From the NCBI GenBank assembly GCA_947452525.1, contig CANGCW010000044.1, positions 1 through 7,675 of the forward strand: DNA of 7,675 bases, read 5' to 3'. Position 1 is the first letter of the stretch. Every line of letters starts with the position of its first letter. The notes below the pieces were generated by a model. That model searched no databases, was not told the DNA's origin, and was given only the letters and a program-made list of their open reading frames with translations. This DNA comes from Actinomycetota bacterium. GTDB lineage: Bacteria; Actinomycetota; Actinomycetes; Nanopelagicales; Nanopelagicaceae. The translations under genes and the position numbers were made by a program. Below are positions 1 through 6,287 of this stretch, piece by piece.

Positions 1-614
1 ATTACAACGCCTTGTAAGCGACGTAGGAGAACCTCTCCAGCTGAGCCCTCTTTGACTTCTTCGCGAGAGATCAAGATCGCTTCACTCTGGAGAATCGGAT
101 CACCGAAGACGTTAAGTCCGGCAGCGCGAAGAGTCCCACCAGTCGATACAACGTCTGCGATTGCATCAGCTACGCCAAGACGAATGCTGCTCTCCACTGC
201 TCCGTCGAGCGGAACAACTGTCGAATTGATGGAGCGATCGGCGAGGTAGCGATTGAGAAGACCAGGGTAAGCGGTAGCAACACGCTTGCCAGAAAGCTGA
301 GCCTCAGAATGAATTGAGCCATCGGCAGATGCAAATCGGAAGGTGCTCTTTCCGAAATCAAGTGCGAGAATTTCTTCGGCCTTTACTCCGGAGTCAATCA
401 GGAGATCACGCCCAGTAATTCCATACTCCAACTCCCCTGAGCCGACATAGATAGCGATATCGCGAGGACGGAGGTAGTAGAACTCGATCTCATTATCGGG
501 ATCTATGAGGACGAGATCGCGCGGATCATTTCTCTGGCGATAACCCGCCTCTTTGAGCATGAGAGTTGCGCTCTCAGAGAGAGAACCCTTATTTGGCACC
601 GCTACCTTTAACAT
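1..614 (-). CDS. hisG: ATP phosphoribosyltransferase, C-terminus cut by window edge
   Basis: Catalyses the first step of histidine biosynthesis in the cytoplasm: ATP plus PRPP gives phosphoribosyl-ATP. It is the usual feedback-controlled step. I translated 204 complete codons from the ATG at 614-612; the reading frame stays open to the edge. The N-terminus MLKVAVPNKGSLSE and the segments YVGSGELEYGITGRDL (about 56-71) and LDGAVESS (136-143) are typical. The PRPP-binding loop DAIADVVSTGGTL lies at about 150-162. The visible part covers the two-lobed catalytic domain. The family's long, single-polypeptide form is about 280 residues, so the C-terminal ACT-like regulatory domain that binds histidine would lie outside the window; its presence is inferred. 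The protein closely resembles mycobacterial HisG. It follows hisE after 21 bases and has its own Shine-Dalgarno (GAAAGG, 621-626, spacer 6). Confidence 0.96.
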   Translation of the reverse strand, partial: MLKVAVPNKGSLSESATLMLKEAGYRQRNDPRDLVLIDPDNEIEFYYLRPRDIAIYVGSGELEYGITGRDLLIDSGVKAEEILALDFGKSTFRFASADGSIHSEAQLSGKRVATAYPGLLNRYLADRSINSTVVPLDGAVESSIRLGVADAIADVVSTGGTLRAAGLNVFGDPILQSEAILISREEVKEGSAGEVLLRRLQGVV

Positions 615-620
615 CTAAAA

Positions 621-626
621 CCTTTC
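621..626 (-). promoter_or_regulatory. Ribosome binding site of hisG
   Basis: On the minus strand GAAAGG is followed by a 6-base spacer (TTTTAG) and the ATG of hisG at 614-612. It sits in the 21-base gap after the hisE stop, so hisG can be initiated independently while still being co-transcribed. It supports the chosen hisG start. Confidence 0.7.
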
Positions 627-635
627 AACAACCAA

Positions 636-899
636 TTAGAGTTCTTTGTAAATCTCTTCCATTGTGAGACCTCGTGCAATCGCCATAACCTGCAGGTGAT
701 AGATCAACTGACTGATTTCCAACGCGAGTGCCTCTTTGCTCTCATACTCTGCGGCAAGCCAGACCTCAGCGGCCTCTTCGACGATCTTCTTACCGATGGT
801 ATGGATACCAGCATCTAGCTGCTTGACCGTTCCAGAACCTTCTGGGCGCTCAACTGCGGTGCGAGAGAGTTCGCTCCATAGCTCGTCGAAAGATTTCAT
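636..899 (-). CDS. hisE: Phosphoribosyl-ATP pyrophosphohydrolase
   Basis: Second step of histidine biosynthesis: hydrolyses phosphoribosyl-ATP, the HisG product, to phosphoribosyl-AMP and pyrophosphate. It is a stand-alone 87-residue HisE, not the HisI-HisE fusion of enterobacteria; this length is usual for actinobacteria. It is an all-alpha MazG-like fold. The metal-binding acidic cluster is visible as KKIVEEAAEVWLAAE (37-51; E41, E42, E45), followed by the second-helix EISQLIYHLQV (61-71). The Q at position 64, where many homologues have D, also occurs in mycobacterial HisE as I recall it, so it is not evidence of decay. The start ATG at 899-897 is 4 bases after the rpe stop. There is no good Shine-Dalgarno, but TAAAGT lies exactly 6 bases before ATG. 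It is followed directly by hisG, which makes its substrate. Confidence 0.96.
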   Translation of the reverse strand: MKSFDELWSELSRTAVERPEGSGTVKQLDAGIHTIGKKIVEEAAEVWLAAEYESKEALALEISQLIYHLQVMAIARGLTMEEIYKEL

Positions 900-903
900 G
901 GCT

Positions 904-1572
904 CTACTTTACTTGAGAATGGGTAGCCAACTCACGTAATTGTTGGCACATAGCTGCGGGAGATTCCGCCTTAAAGACCGCGCTACCAGCAACAAAGGCA
1001 TCAGCGCCAGCCTCAGCTGCCAACGCGATCGTCTCGAGTGAGATGCCGCCATCAACTTGTAGCCATGGTCGTGGCCCCGATAGTTCGAGAATAGCCTCAT
1101 GCGCCTCACGAATCTTTGGCAGCATATCGACCATAAACTTCTGACCACCGAAGCCTGGCTCAACGGTCATAATCAACAACATATCTAACTCCGAGAGCAA
1201 CTCTCTAACTGAACTAAATGGTGTTCCGGGTTTAACAGCTAGGGCTGCTCGCGAACCAGCACCGCGAATTGCCTTGAGAGTTTCGCTCGGTGATGCACTG
1301 GCCTCCCAGTGGAAGGTAACGCTCGCACTTCCAACTTTTGCATATTCAACTGCGACGACATCAGGGTCGGCAACCATGAGGTGGCTATCTACTGGAATGG
1401 GAGAATTTTTAATGATTGCCATTGACTCTTGGAGCGTAAAGGTCTTATTTGGCACGAAGACGTTATCCATCACATCAAGATGGAGGATATCTGAAGCATC
1501 TGCGATCCGAGCAATCTCACTGGACAGATTGGTGTGGTCAGCGTTGAGAATACTTGGACAGATTCGGATCAT
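904..1572 (-). CDS. rpe: Ribulose-phosphate 3-epimerase
   Basis: Interconverts D-ribulose 5-phosphate and D-xylulose 5-phosphate in the pentose phosphate pathway; cytoplasmic, metal-dependent TIM barrel. The 222 residues match the family's usual length. Motifs in order: PSILNADHTNL (6-16), HLDVMDNVFVPN (31-42) with predicted metal ligands H31 and D33, DSHLMV (62-67) with H64, VEPGFGGQKF (137-146, phosphate-binding loop), and VDGGI (173-177) with D174 as the second acid/base residue. AFVAGSAVF (192-200) is the last phosphate-contact strand. All key residues are present, so it should be active. The ATG overlaps the rsmB stop in an ATGA arrangement (4 bases) and is preceded by the strongest Shine-Dalgarno in the window. 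The gene immediately downstream is hisE, not the riboflavin genes found after rpe in several other actinobacteria. Confidence 0.97.
   Translation of the reverse strand: MIRICPSILNADHTNLSSEIARIADASDILHLDVMDNVFVPNKTFTLQESMAIIKNSPIPVDSHLMVADPDVVAVEYAKVGSASVTFHWEASASPSETLKAIRGAGSRAALAVKPGTPFSSVRELLSELDMLLIMTVEPGFGGQKFMVDMLPKIREAHEAILELSGPRPWLQVDGGISLETIALAAEAGADAFVAGSAVFKAESPAAMCQQLRELATHSQVK
906..911 (-). promoter_or_regulatory. Possible -10 element for a leaderless hisE transcript
   Basis: TAAAGT on the minus strand is followed by 6 bases (AGAGCC) and then the hisE ATG. A -10 hexamer TANNNT at this distance would put transcription start on or next to the A of ATG, the geometry of leaderless actinobacterial mRNAs. 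It overlaps the rpe stop codon. No -35 resembling TTGACA is visible about 17 bases upstream. The short match could be chance. Confidence 0.2.
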
Positions 1573-2921
1573 TGCTTCCTCCTCAGTAGAGCCATATACA
1601 TTGCATCAGAGCCATGGAGATCAGTCCACATTTGAACTGCGCCATCCGGTTGCAAATATCCTTCACTAAGCATCGCGTCACTCAAGAAGGGTTCAGCGCT
1701 AATGAGTTCCCATTCTTTATTCCGGTAGAGAAAATCGGCGACTTGCGCCCGTGTCTCAGCATTATGCGGCGAACACGTTACATACGCGAGGATGCCATCA
1801 ACAGTGAGGAGTTCGGCTCCAGCATCAAGGAGTTCTCGCTGAATAGTGACCAACTCTTTGACATCTGACGGACTCTTGCGCCATCGTGACTCAGGTCTTC
1901 TGCGAAGAGAACCGAGACCTGAGCAAGGTGCATCGATCATGATTCGATCAAATTTCTCTCCGCGCTCAACGAGATCCTGACCTCTTCCGATGTGAACAAA
2001 CTCTGCAGGAACAACTTGTGCCACAAGTTCTGCTCGATGCTCAGTTGGCTCATTTGCCAAGAACGAGTCTGATGGTCGATACGTATGCAATGAGTTGAAG
2101 ACGAGCGCTGCCTTTCCGCCAGGTCCGGCGCACATATCAAGCCAGTGCAACGGAGTATCAACGGAGTTCAACTTTCCGGTATTGACGAAGATCTCAGATA
2201 TCGTTTGAGAGCCTCGATCTTGCACGCCGGCTCTACGTTCACGAATTGCTGGATAGGAGTGAGGGGTCTTGGAGGCGAAGACGCCAAACTGTGTAGTGGG
2301 AATCTCTTCTCCCCCATGAGATATCAACTCTTCACGATCGCTCTTACCCGGCCACGCGACAATATGCGGCTTGGTGGGGATGTTGTTGGATGCAAGCAGA
2401 GCCGTAAGTCGATCCTCATCCTTAAGTGCTGCACGGTATGCGGAGACGACCCATTCTGGGTGAGAGTGTTGGATATGGAGCGGCAATTGAGCGCTCTCAA
2501 ACTCTTCGCGTCTGCGAATCGCATTCCGTAGGACTCCATTCACAAATGAAGTTGGCGATTCTCCGACTATGTAACGAGTAAGCGCAACAGTTGCCGATAC
2601 CGCAGCATGATCTGGTGTCCGCATCTCAAAGAGTTGATGCATGCCTAATCTGAGGATGTCGAGAACAGCCGGGTTGACTGTATCGAGACCTCTTTCGCAG
2701 AGCAGGCCGAGGAAATAGTCATGTTTACCTTGCATGCGAAGGGTTCCATAGACCGCCTCAGTAACCCATGCTCGATCCTGTTCACTCAGATCGGAAGCGG
2801 CGAGAAGATCTGGGAGTTTGATATTTGCATACGCGCCATCGCGATTAACGGCTGAAATGGCGTTGTAGGCGACGAGCCTCGCCTGGTCTTCGAACTTCTT
2901 TCGGTTCATGGGAGAACTCAT
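1569..2921 (-). CDS. rsmB: 16S rRNA (cytosine-967 C5)-methyltransferase RsmB/Sun (Fmu)
   Basis: Transfers the methyl group of S-adenosylmethionine to C5 of cytosine 967 (E. coli numbering) of 16S rRNA. It has 450 residues against about 430 in E. coli. Residues about 8-145 form the NusB-like RNA-binding domain (AWVTEAVYGTLRMQGKHDY, then DILRLGMHQLFEM and FVNGVLRNAIRRR). A linker leads to VQDRGSQ (233-239) and the Rossmann methyltransferase domain: SAM-binding LDMCAGPGGKAA (261-272), acidic NEPTEHR (290-296), DAPCSGLGSLRRRPE (330-344) with the PC-motif cysteine C333, and YVTCSPHNAET (380-390) with the presumed nucleophile C383. Both cysteines expected for an RNA m5C methyltransferase are present. 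The start ATG overlaps the fmt TGA by 4 bases, with GAGG 7 bases upstream; an in-frame ATG at codon 5 is an alternative. The only member of the string that directly uses the MetK product. Confidence 0.96.
   Translation of the reverse strand: MSSPMNRKKFEDQARLVAYNAISAVNRDGAYANIKLPDLLAASDLSEQDRAWVTEAVYGTLRMQGKHDYFLGLLCERGLDTVNPAVLDILRLGMHQLFEMRTPDHAAVSATVALTRYIVGESPTSFVNGVLRNAIRRREEFESAQLPLHIQHSHPEWVVSAYRAALKDEDRLTALLASNNIPTKPHIVAWPGKSDREELISHGGEEIPTTQFGVFASKTPHSYPAIRERRAGVQDRGSQTISEIFVNTGKLNSVDTPLHWLDMCAGPGGKAALVFNSLHTYRPSDSFLANEPTEHRAELVAQVVPAEFVHIGRGQDLVERGEKFDRIMIDAPCSGLGSLRRRPESRWRKSPSDVKELVTIQRELLDAGAELLTVDGILAYVTCSPHNAETRAQVADFLYRNKEWELISAEPFLSDAMLSEGYLQPDGAVQMWTDLHGSDAMYMALLRRKQ
1578..1583 (-). 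promoter_or_regulatory. Strong ribosome binding site of rpe, inside the rsmB coding end
   Basis: A perfect AGGAGG on the minus strand lies 5 bases (AAGCA) before the rpe ATG at 1572-1570. The same six bases are the two consecutive AGG arginine codons near the RsmB C-terminus (RRKQ-stop). Coding and initiation signals therefore coincide, and the start lies in an ATGA overlap, which favours coupled but efficient rpe translation. Confidence 0.85.
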
Positions 2922-3841
2922 GCCAGCACCTCATCTGTTATTCGGGCGCCGCGAATGAACTCTGCGCTACTCATACGTTTCTTGCCCGAGACCTTTACCT
3001 CGGCGAAGCTCAACGCTCCATCGCTGCACGCGACCGTTAGCGGCTCATTCTTTGCGCCAGAGACGAGAATTGCACCTGGCGTAGCCCCAGATGGGACGAT
3101 TGTTTGGGTCGGCGAGAAGAGAAGGAGCTTTGAACCTCGAAATTCGCTCCATATACCTACATTCTCTTGAAGAGCACGAGCTAAGCGAGAAATACTTTCG
3201 CCGCTTTGCCTCCAGTCGACATGCCCTTCATCTGATGAAATTTTCTCTGCATATGTTGCGCGCTCTGAATCTTGCGGGGTTGGAAAAGTACCCTTTTGAA
3301 TCTGGCAAATTGCTTTATCTACGAGAGTCGGGGATTGCGCCGCGAGTCGCGATAGAAGCTGCTCCGTCGTTTCGGTTGGAGATATTTGGAAATCTGCTTG
3401 CTCATAAATTCCGCCGGTATCCATTCCGGCTTCCAATTTAAAGACTGTTAATCCGATTGAAGATTCACCAGCGAGAATTGACCGCTGAACAGGCGCTGCT
3501 CCTCTAAATTTAGGAAGAGAGCTGAAGTGGACATTGAGCCAGCCATGTGTCGGAAGATCGAGAAGTTCTTGCGGAAGAATCTTTCCGAAGGAGAGTGTTA
3601 CAACAAGGTCTATGTTCTGAGCGCGAATGAATTCAGCTAATACTTCTCGACTCTCGTACTTAACGAGAGGGATGTTCGAGCTTGCTGCCCAGATCGCTAA
3701 CTCGCTGGGTTGAAGTTCTCTGCCGCGACCTTTCGGCGCATCCGGAACGGTGATGATTCCAGCGCAGCCGAAAATACTCTCGTGAAGGTGCTCAATGAGA
3801 GGTACTGCAAGAAGACTGGAAGAGGCGATTGCTATACGCAC
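2918..3841 (-). CDS. fmt: Methionyl-tRNA formyltransferase
   Basis: Transfers a formyl group from 10-formyltetrahydrofolate to the amino group of initiator Met-tRNA. The predicted protein has 307 residues (E. coli 315). I chose the GTG at 3841-3839, giving MRIAIASSSLLAVPLIEHL. The open frame extends 28 codons further upstream, but that stretch lies inside def and looks nothing like Fmt. Visible motifs: PDAPKGRGREL (33-43, the tRNA-contacting loop region), SFGKILP (84-90), NVHFSSLPKFRGAAPVQR (103-120) with catalytic N103 and H105, and GMDTGGIY (139-146) with catalytic D141. The C-terminal OB-like domain starts near 207 and includes ATPGAIL and GKKRMSSAEFIRG. Two motifs deviate: the usual AGTP near the N-terminus reads ASSS, and SLLP reads SSLP. 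The start is 2 bases after the def stop with no good Shine-Dalgarno, suggesting coupled reinitiation. Formylation here and deformylation by def form one cycle. Confidence 0.95.
   Translation of the reverse strand: MRIAIASSSLLAVPLIEHLHESIFGCAGIITVPDAPKGRGRELQPSELAIWAASSNIPLVKYESREVLAEFIRAQNIDLVVTLSFGKILPQELLDLPTHGWLNVHFSSLPKFRGAAPVQRSILAGESSIGLTVFKLEAGMDTGGIYEQADFQISPTETTEQLLSRLAAQSPTLVDKAICQIQKGTFPTPQDSERATYAEKISSDEGHVDWRQSGESISRLARALQENVGIWSEFRGSKLLLFSPTQTIVPSGATPGAILVSGAKNEPLTVACSDGALSFAEVKVSGKKRMSSAEFIRGARITDEVLA
2929..2932 (-). promoter_or_regulatory. Ribosome binding site of rsmB, inside fmt
   Basis: GAGG on the minus strand lies 7 bases (TGCTGGC) before the rsmB ATG at 2921-2919. It favours that start over the in-frame ATG at 2909-2907. 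It lies within the last codons of fmt, and the start itself overlaps the fmt stop as ATGA. Confidence 0.6.
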
Positions 3842-3843
3842 AC

Positions 3844-4404
3844 TTAGAAACCAAGGCCATTGGTTGAGTGCGGCGAAACTTTGATTTGCGGAGCAAATCC
3901 TTGAGCAGTTGCGGCTCCAAACCATTCGCTCTCGCGAATCTCTTTCATCGCATCCTTGCGAAGTTTCAAATCCAATCGATCGATGAAGAGAATCCCATTG
4001 AGATGGTCCGTCTCATGTTGAAGAGCGCGAGCCAAGAACTCCGTTCCCTCTACAAGAATGGGTTCACCATGCATATTAAAGCCCTTGGCGACCGCACGGA
4101 AGGCGCGAGGAGTCTCATAGAGAAGTCCTGGAAAGGAGAGGCATCCCTCTTCGCCGTCTTGCAGCTCATCGCTCAAATCCAAAGTTGGGTTCACCAAATG
4201 ACCGATCTCGTCATCAACGTTCCAGACGAAGACTCGCAGAGATACACCAATTTGAGGGGCAGCAAGCCCCGCACCAGGCGCCTCCAGCATCGTCTCAGTT
4301 AAGTCGTCAACCAGATTGCGGAGCTCCTTATCGAAATCGACTACCTCGGAGGCCGGCGTTGTGAGAACGGGGTCTCCAAAGTGGCGAATTGATTGGACTG
4401 TCAT
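3844..4404 (-). CDS. def: Peptide deformylase
   Basis: Metalloenzyme that removes the N-formyl group from nascent proteins, completing the cycle begun by Fmt. It has 186 residues, usual for the family. The three diagnostic motifs are intact: GAGLAAPQIG (44-53), EGCLS (86-90) with metal ligand C88, and QHETDHLNG (129-137) with ligands H130 and H134 and catalytic E131. The N-terminus MTVQSIRHFGDPVLTTPA and the C-terminal KVSPHSTNGLGF follow the actinobacterial pattern, supporting the ATG at 4404-4402. It lies 35 bases after priA, the largest gap in the window. The start has no properly spaced Shine-Dalgarno (GGAG is only 2 bases away), but TAGAAT lies exactly 6 bases upstream, so a leaderless transcript from an internal promoter is possible. 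fmt starts 2 bases after its stop. Confidence 0.97.
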   Translation of the reverse strand: MTVQSIRHFGDPVLTTPASEVVDFDKELRNLVDDLTETMLEAPGAGLAAPQIGVSLRVFVWNVDDEIGHLVNPTLDLSDELQDGEEGCLSFPGLLYETPRAFRAVAKGFNMHGEPILVEGTEFLARALQHETDHLNGILFIDRLDLKLRKDAMKEIRESEWFGAATAQGFAPQIKVSPHSTNGLGF

Positions 4405-4410
4405 GTCTCC

Positions 4411-4416
4411 ATTCTA
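4411..4416 (-). promoter_or_regulatory. Possible -10 element for a leaderless def transcript
   Basis: TAGAAT on the minus strand differs from TATAAT at one base. It is followed by GGAGAC and then the def ATG at 4404-4402. A -10 hexamer ending 6 bases before ATG would place transcription start on the A of ATG. This is the best of three such sites, lies in the longest intergenic gap, and precedes a gene with no usable Shine-Dalgarno. No clear -35 is seen about 17 bases upstream (CAGCTC), which is not unusual for such promoters. Confidence 0.35.
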
Positions 4417-4439
4417 CTTCACGACCACAGGAAGAGCTG

Positions 4440-6281
4440 TTAAGAGAGTTCGGAGGGGTCACAGTGAATCGTGAGGAGTTCTCGTCCCTGGGTCTGGAGA
4501 AGTCGATTGACGATAGATAGCCGTTGGAGAAGATCCCTGGCCCTCTCGTGCTCAACCTTGATCAGGACACGAGGCCTCGACACAGTGGATTGAAATGGAC
4601 CTAGAATTTCGAGAGCAAACTCCTGAAGAGCGGGCAGCACTTTACGTAGCTCTTCATCGGAACCGACTAGACGAAAAAGACGAAAATATGGCGGCAGGTG
4701 CAGTTCGTTTCGTTCATCAATCTCCTTCTCTGCGGCTAGAAAAGGATTTCCCGTGAGCAACTCTTGAATCGCTACATGATCTCTTGGCATCTGAAGATAG
4801 AATGTGCCGTCCTCATGTAGAAGCGTGAGCAACTTAGCCCAATGTGATCGAGCGCGCTCTTGTGAACGCATGGCAACACCCGAGTATTCTCGATCAGCAC
4901 CTAGAAAGATGATTGCCTGGTACACGCCAATCGGTTCACAACCGATCGTTGAGAAGATGAGATGGTTCCCACTAGGTTGATGCAACACCCTATGGTCAGC
5001 GTTGGCAATTATGACAGGAATCTGAGGGTAGTGCTGAGCAAACTCCTTTGCGCTCTGATGCATGCCCCGTGTGGCAATACGCGGCTTCGCTCCCCCGCAC
5101 CAGCGACATTTCCAACTTGGAATCTTTAATGAACATTCAGAGCAGGTCGGCTCGCTAAGTAAGTCGGTAAGAGTTAACTTTCCGCCACAATCACAGAGTG
5201 CAATATTTCGGCAGCCACTACAAGTAAAAGAACGGATATGGCCCTTTGCATTGTGAATGACGAGAACAGACCCACTCCGAAGTGATTCCGTGATAAGACT
5301 TCTATAGCTTGATTCTACGCCTTCGCCGTCTGCAGTGATTCGCTTTCTCTTCGGCGCCTTCCTAAATGAAGTTGGAAGCCATTCCAGGGAATGAAGTCGA
5401 GTCAACTCCAGGGATGGTGCATGAGAGAGGAAGATAATGTTGGTACTCTGGCTGCGAAGTAGAGCTACATCTCGAGAGTTCCATGTAGGTGAGCGTTGTT
5501 CGTAATGTGACGAATCCGAGTCATCAACGATGACGAGTAAATCATCCGAACCTGCACTCAGCATGGAAGCAGATCTCAATCCTAAAACCAAAGTCGTTTC
5601 TAGGGAGTTCGCGGAGAGATAGGCCTCGTATCGCTCGGATTTCTTAAGGTTGGAGTGGAGCGCAATAAAGGAGATTGATCGATTCGTCAGAACTTCTGCG
5701 AATGTCTCGATCTGAGAGAGCTCCGGAAAGACGATGACAATTCGCCGATGCGTGCCGTTGATAATCCGGAGGAGCTCCTCATGAAGGGTGGAATTCTGAG
5801 GAATGATTCGCAACTCTCTAGAGGGTGAGTTGGGGCTTGACCGCGGCACCTCAGCATCTCGTCTGTGAGCGAAATGATGATTCTCACCTGCTTTGCTGAA
5901 TGGTGGAAGAAAAGTTTCGAGAAAATCTGAAGCATTCGCTGCATATCGATCGGAAAGGGTCTCGAGTAACGCGAGTTGCGAGATCGAGAGGGGTGGCGTC
6001 GAGGATATAACTGCCGAAATGAACTTCCGATTCGCCTCATCTGTAAGTTCCCGGCGATTAAGGATGTACCCCTCTAATGTGCGGCTTCCAAAGGGAACAG
6101 TCACGAGTTGACCGACGCTCGCAGCTCCATCAAGTTCAGACGGGACTAGATAATCCCACCGGTCTTCAATTGTCGAGGTGGGTACACGAACAAGAACCTC
6201 TGCAACGGGAAGGCTCTCAGTTGCGGTTGGTATTTCCCTATAACTCTCTTGGGCGAGTTTAAGTGGCCTAGGTGTAGCCAC
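4440..6281 (-). CDS. priA: PriA-like primosomal protein N', helicase motifs degenerate
   Basis: PriA normally reloads the replicative helicase at collapsed forks as a 3'-5' DNA helicase. This 613-residue protein (E. coli 732) keeps the architecture but not the motor. The N-terminal 3'-end-binding domain is present: VLVRVPTSTIEDRWDYLVP (29-47) and VTVPFGSRTLEGYIL (60-74). No Walker A GxxGxGKT occurs. The region matching DEEH reads VIVDDSDSSHY (250-260), and the expected GTQMLAKG and QVAGRAGR motifs are not recognisable. The eight zinc-knuckle cysteines are kept (354, 357, 363, 365, 380, 383, 392, 395), with one C-x-C where C-x-x-C is usual. RNELHLPPYFRLFRLVG (524-540) is the normal C-terminal signature. 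Loss of ATPase motifs is known in actinobacterial PriA, so this is a family trait, not a pseudogene. Start GTG follows metK by 6 bases, with AAAGGG upstream inside metK; about 24 residues precede the conserved region, so a later start is possible. Confidence 0.9.
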   Translation of the reverse strand: MATPRPLKLAQESYREIPTATESLPVAEVLVRVPTSTIEDRWDYLVPSELDGAASVGQLVTVPFGSRTLEGYILNRRELTDEANRKFISAVISSTPPLSISQLALLETLSDRYAANASDFLETFLPPFSKAGENHHFAHRRDAEVPRSSPNSPSRELRIIPQNSTLHEELLRIINGTHRRIVIVFPELSQIETFAEVLTNRSISFIALHSNLKKSERYEAYLSANSLETTLVLGLRSASMLSAGSDDLLVIVDDSDSSHYEQRSPTWNSRDVALLRSQSTNIIFLSHAPSLELTRLHSLEWLPTSFRKAPKRKRITADGEGVESSYRSLITESLRSGSVLVIHNAKGHIRSFTCSGCRNIALCDCGGKLTLTDLLSEPTCSECSLKIPSWKCRWCGGAKPRIATRGMHQSAKEFAQHYPQIPVIIANADHRVLHQPSGNHLIFSTIGCEPIGVYQAIIFLGADREYSGVAMRSQERARSHWAKLLTLLHEDGTFYLQMPRDHVAIQELLTGNPFLAAEKEIDERNELHLPPYFRLFRLVGSDEELRKVLPALQEFALEILGPFQSTVSRPRVLIKVEHERARDLLQRLSIVNRLLQTQGRELLTIHCDPSELS

Positions 6282-6287
6282 GGCTTA

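Noticed and set aside
615..635. Terminator or separate promoter between hisE and hisG
   Set aside because: The 21-base gap holds a Shine-Dalgarno with good spacing. No hairpin, T-run preceded by a stem, or TANNNT at a leaderless distance is present.
1274..1669. 131-codon open frame on the plus strand
   Set aside because: It lies antisense to the start of rpe and the end of rsmB, both with full family motifs. Its translation shows no recognisable domain and it has no coding context.
3842..3925. N-terminal extension of fmt to the start at 3925
   Set aside because: The extra 28 residues overlap the def coding end in another frame and do not resemble Fmt. The conserved MRIAIASSS begins at the GTG at 3841.
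3868..4302. 144-codon open frame on the plus strand
   Set aside because: Antisense to def, whose metal-binding motifs are intact; the translation has no recognisable motif, so it is a shadow frame.
4401..4412. Three-codon upstream reading frame ATG GAG ACA TGA overlapping the def start
   Set aside because: It has no Shine-Dalgarno, encodes only three residues, and the overlap can arise by chance; the TAGAAT spacing explains the region more simply. Only conservation would rescue it.
4440..6281. priA as a decayed pseudogene
   Set aside because: The frame is intact over 613 codons, all zinc cysteines and the terminal domains are kept, and loss of the ATPase motifs is a known trait of actinobacterial PriA.
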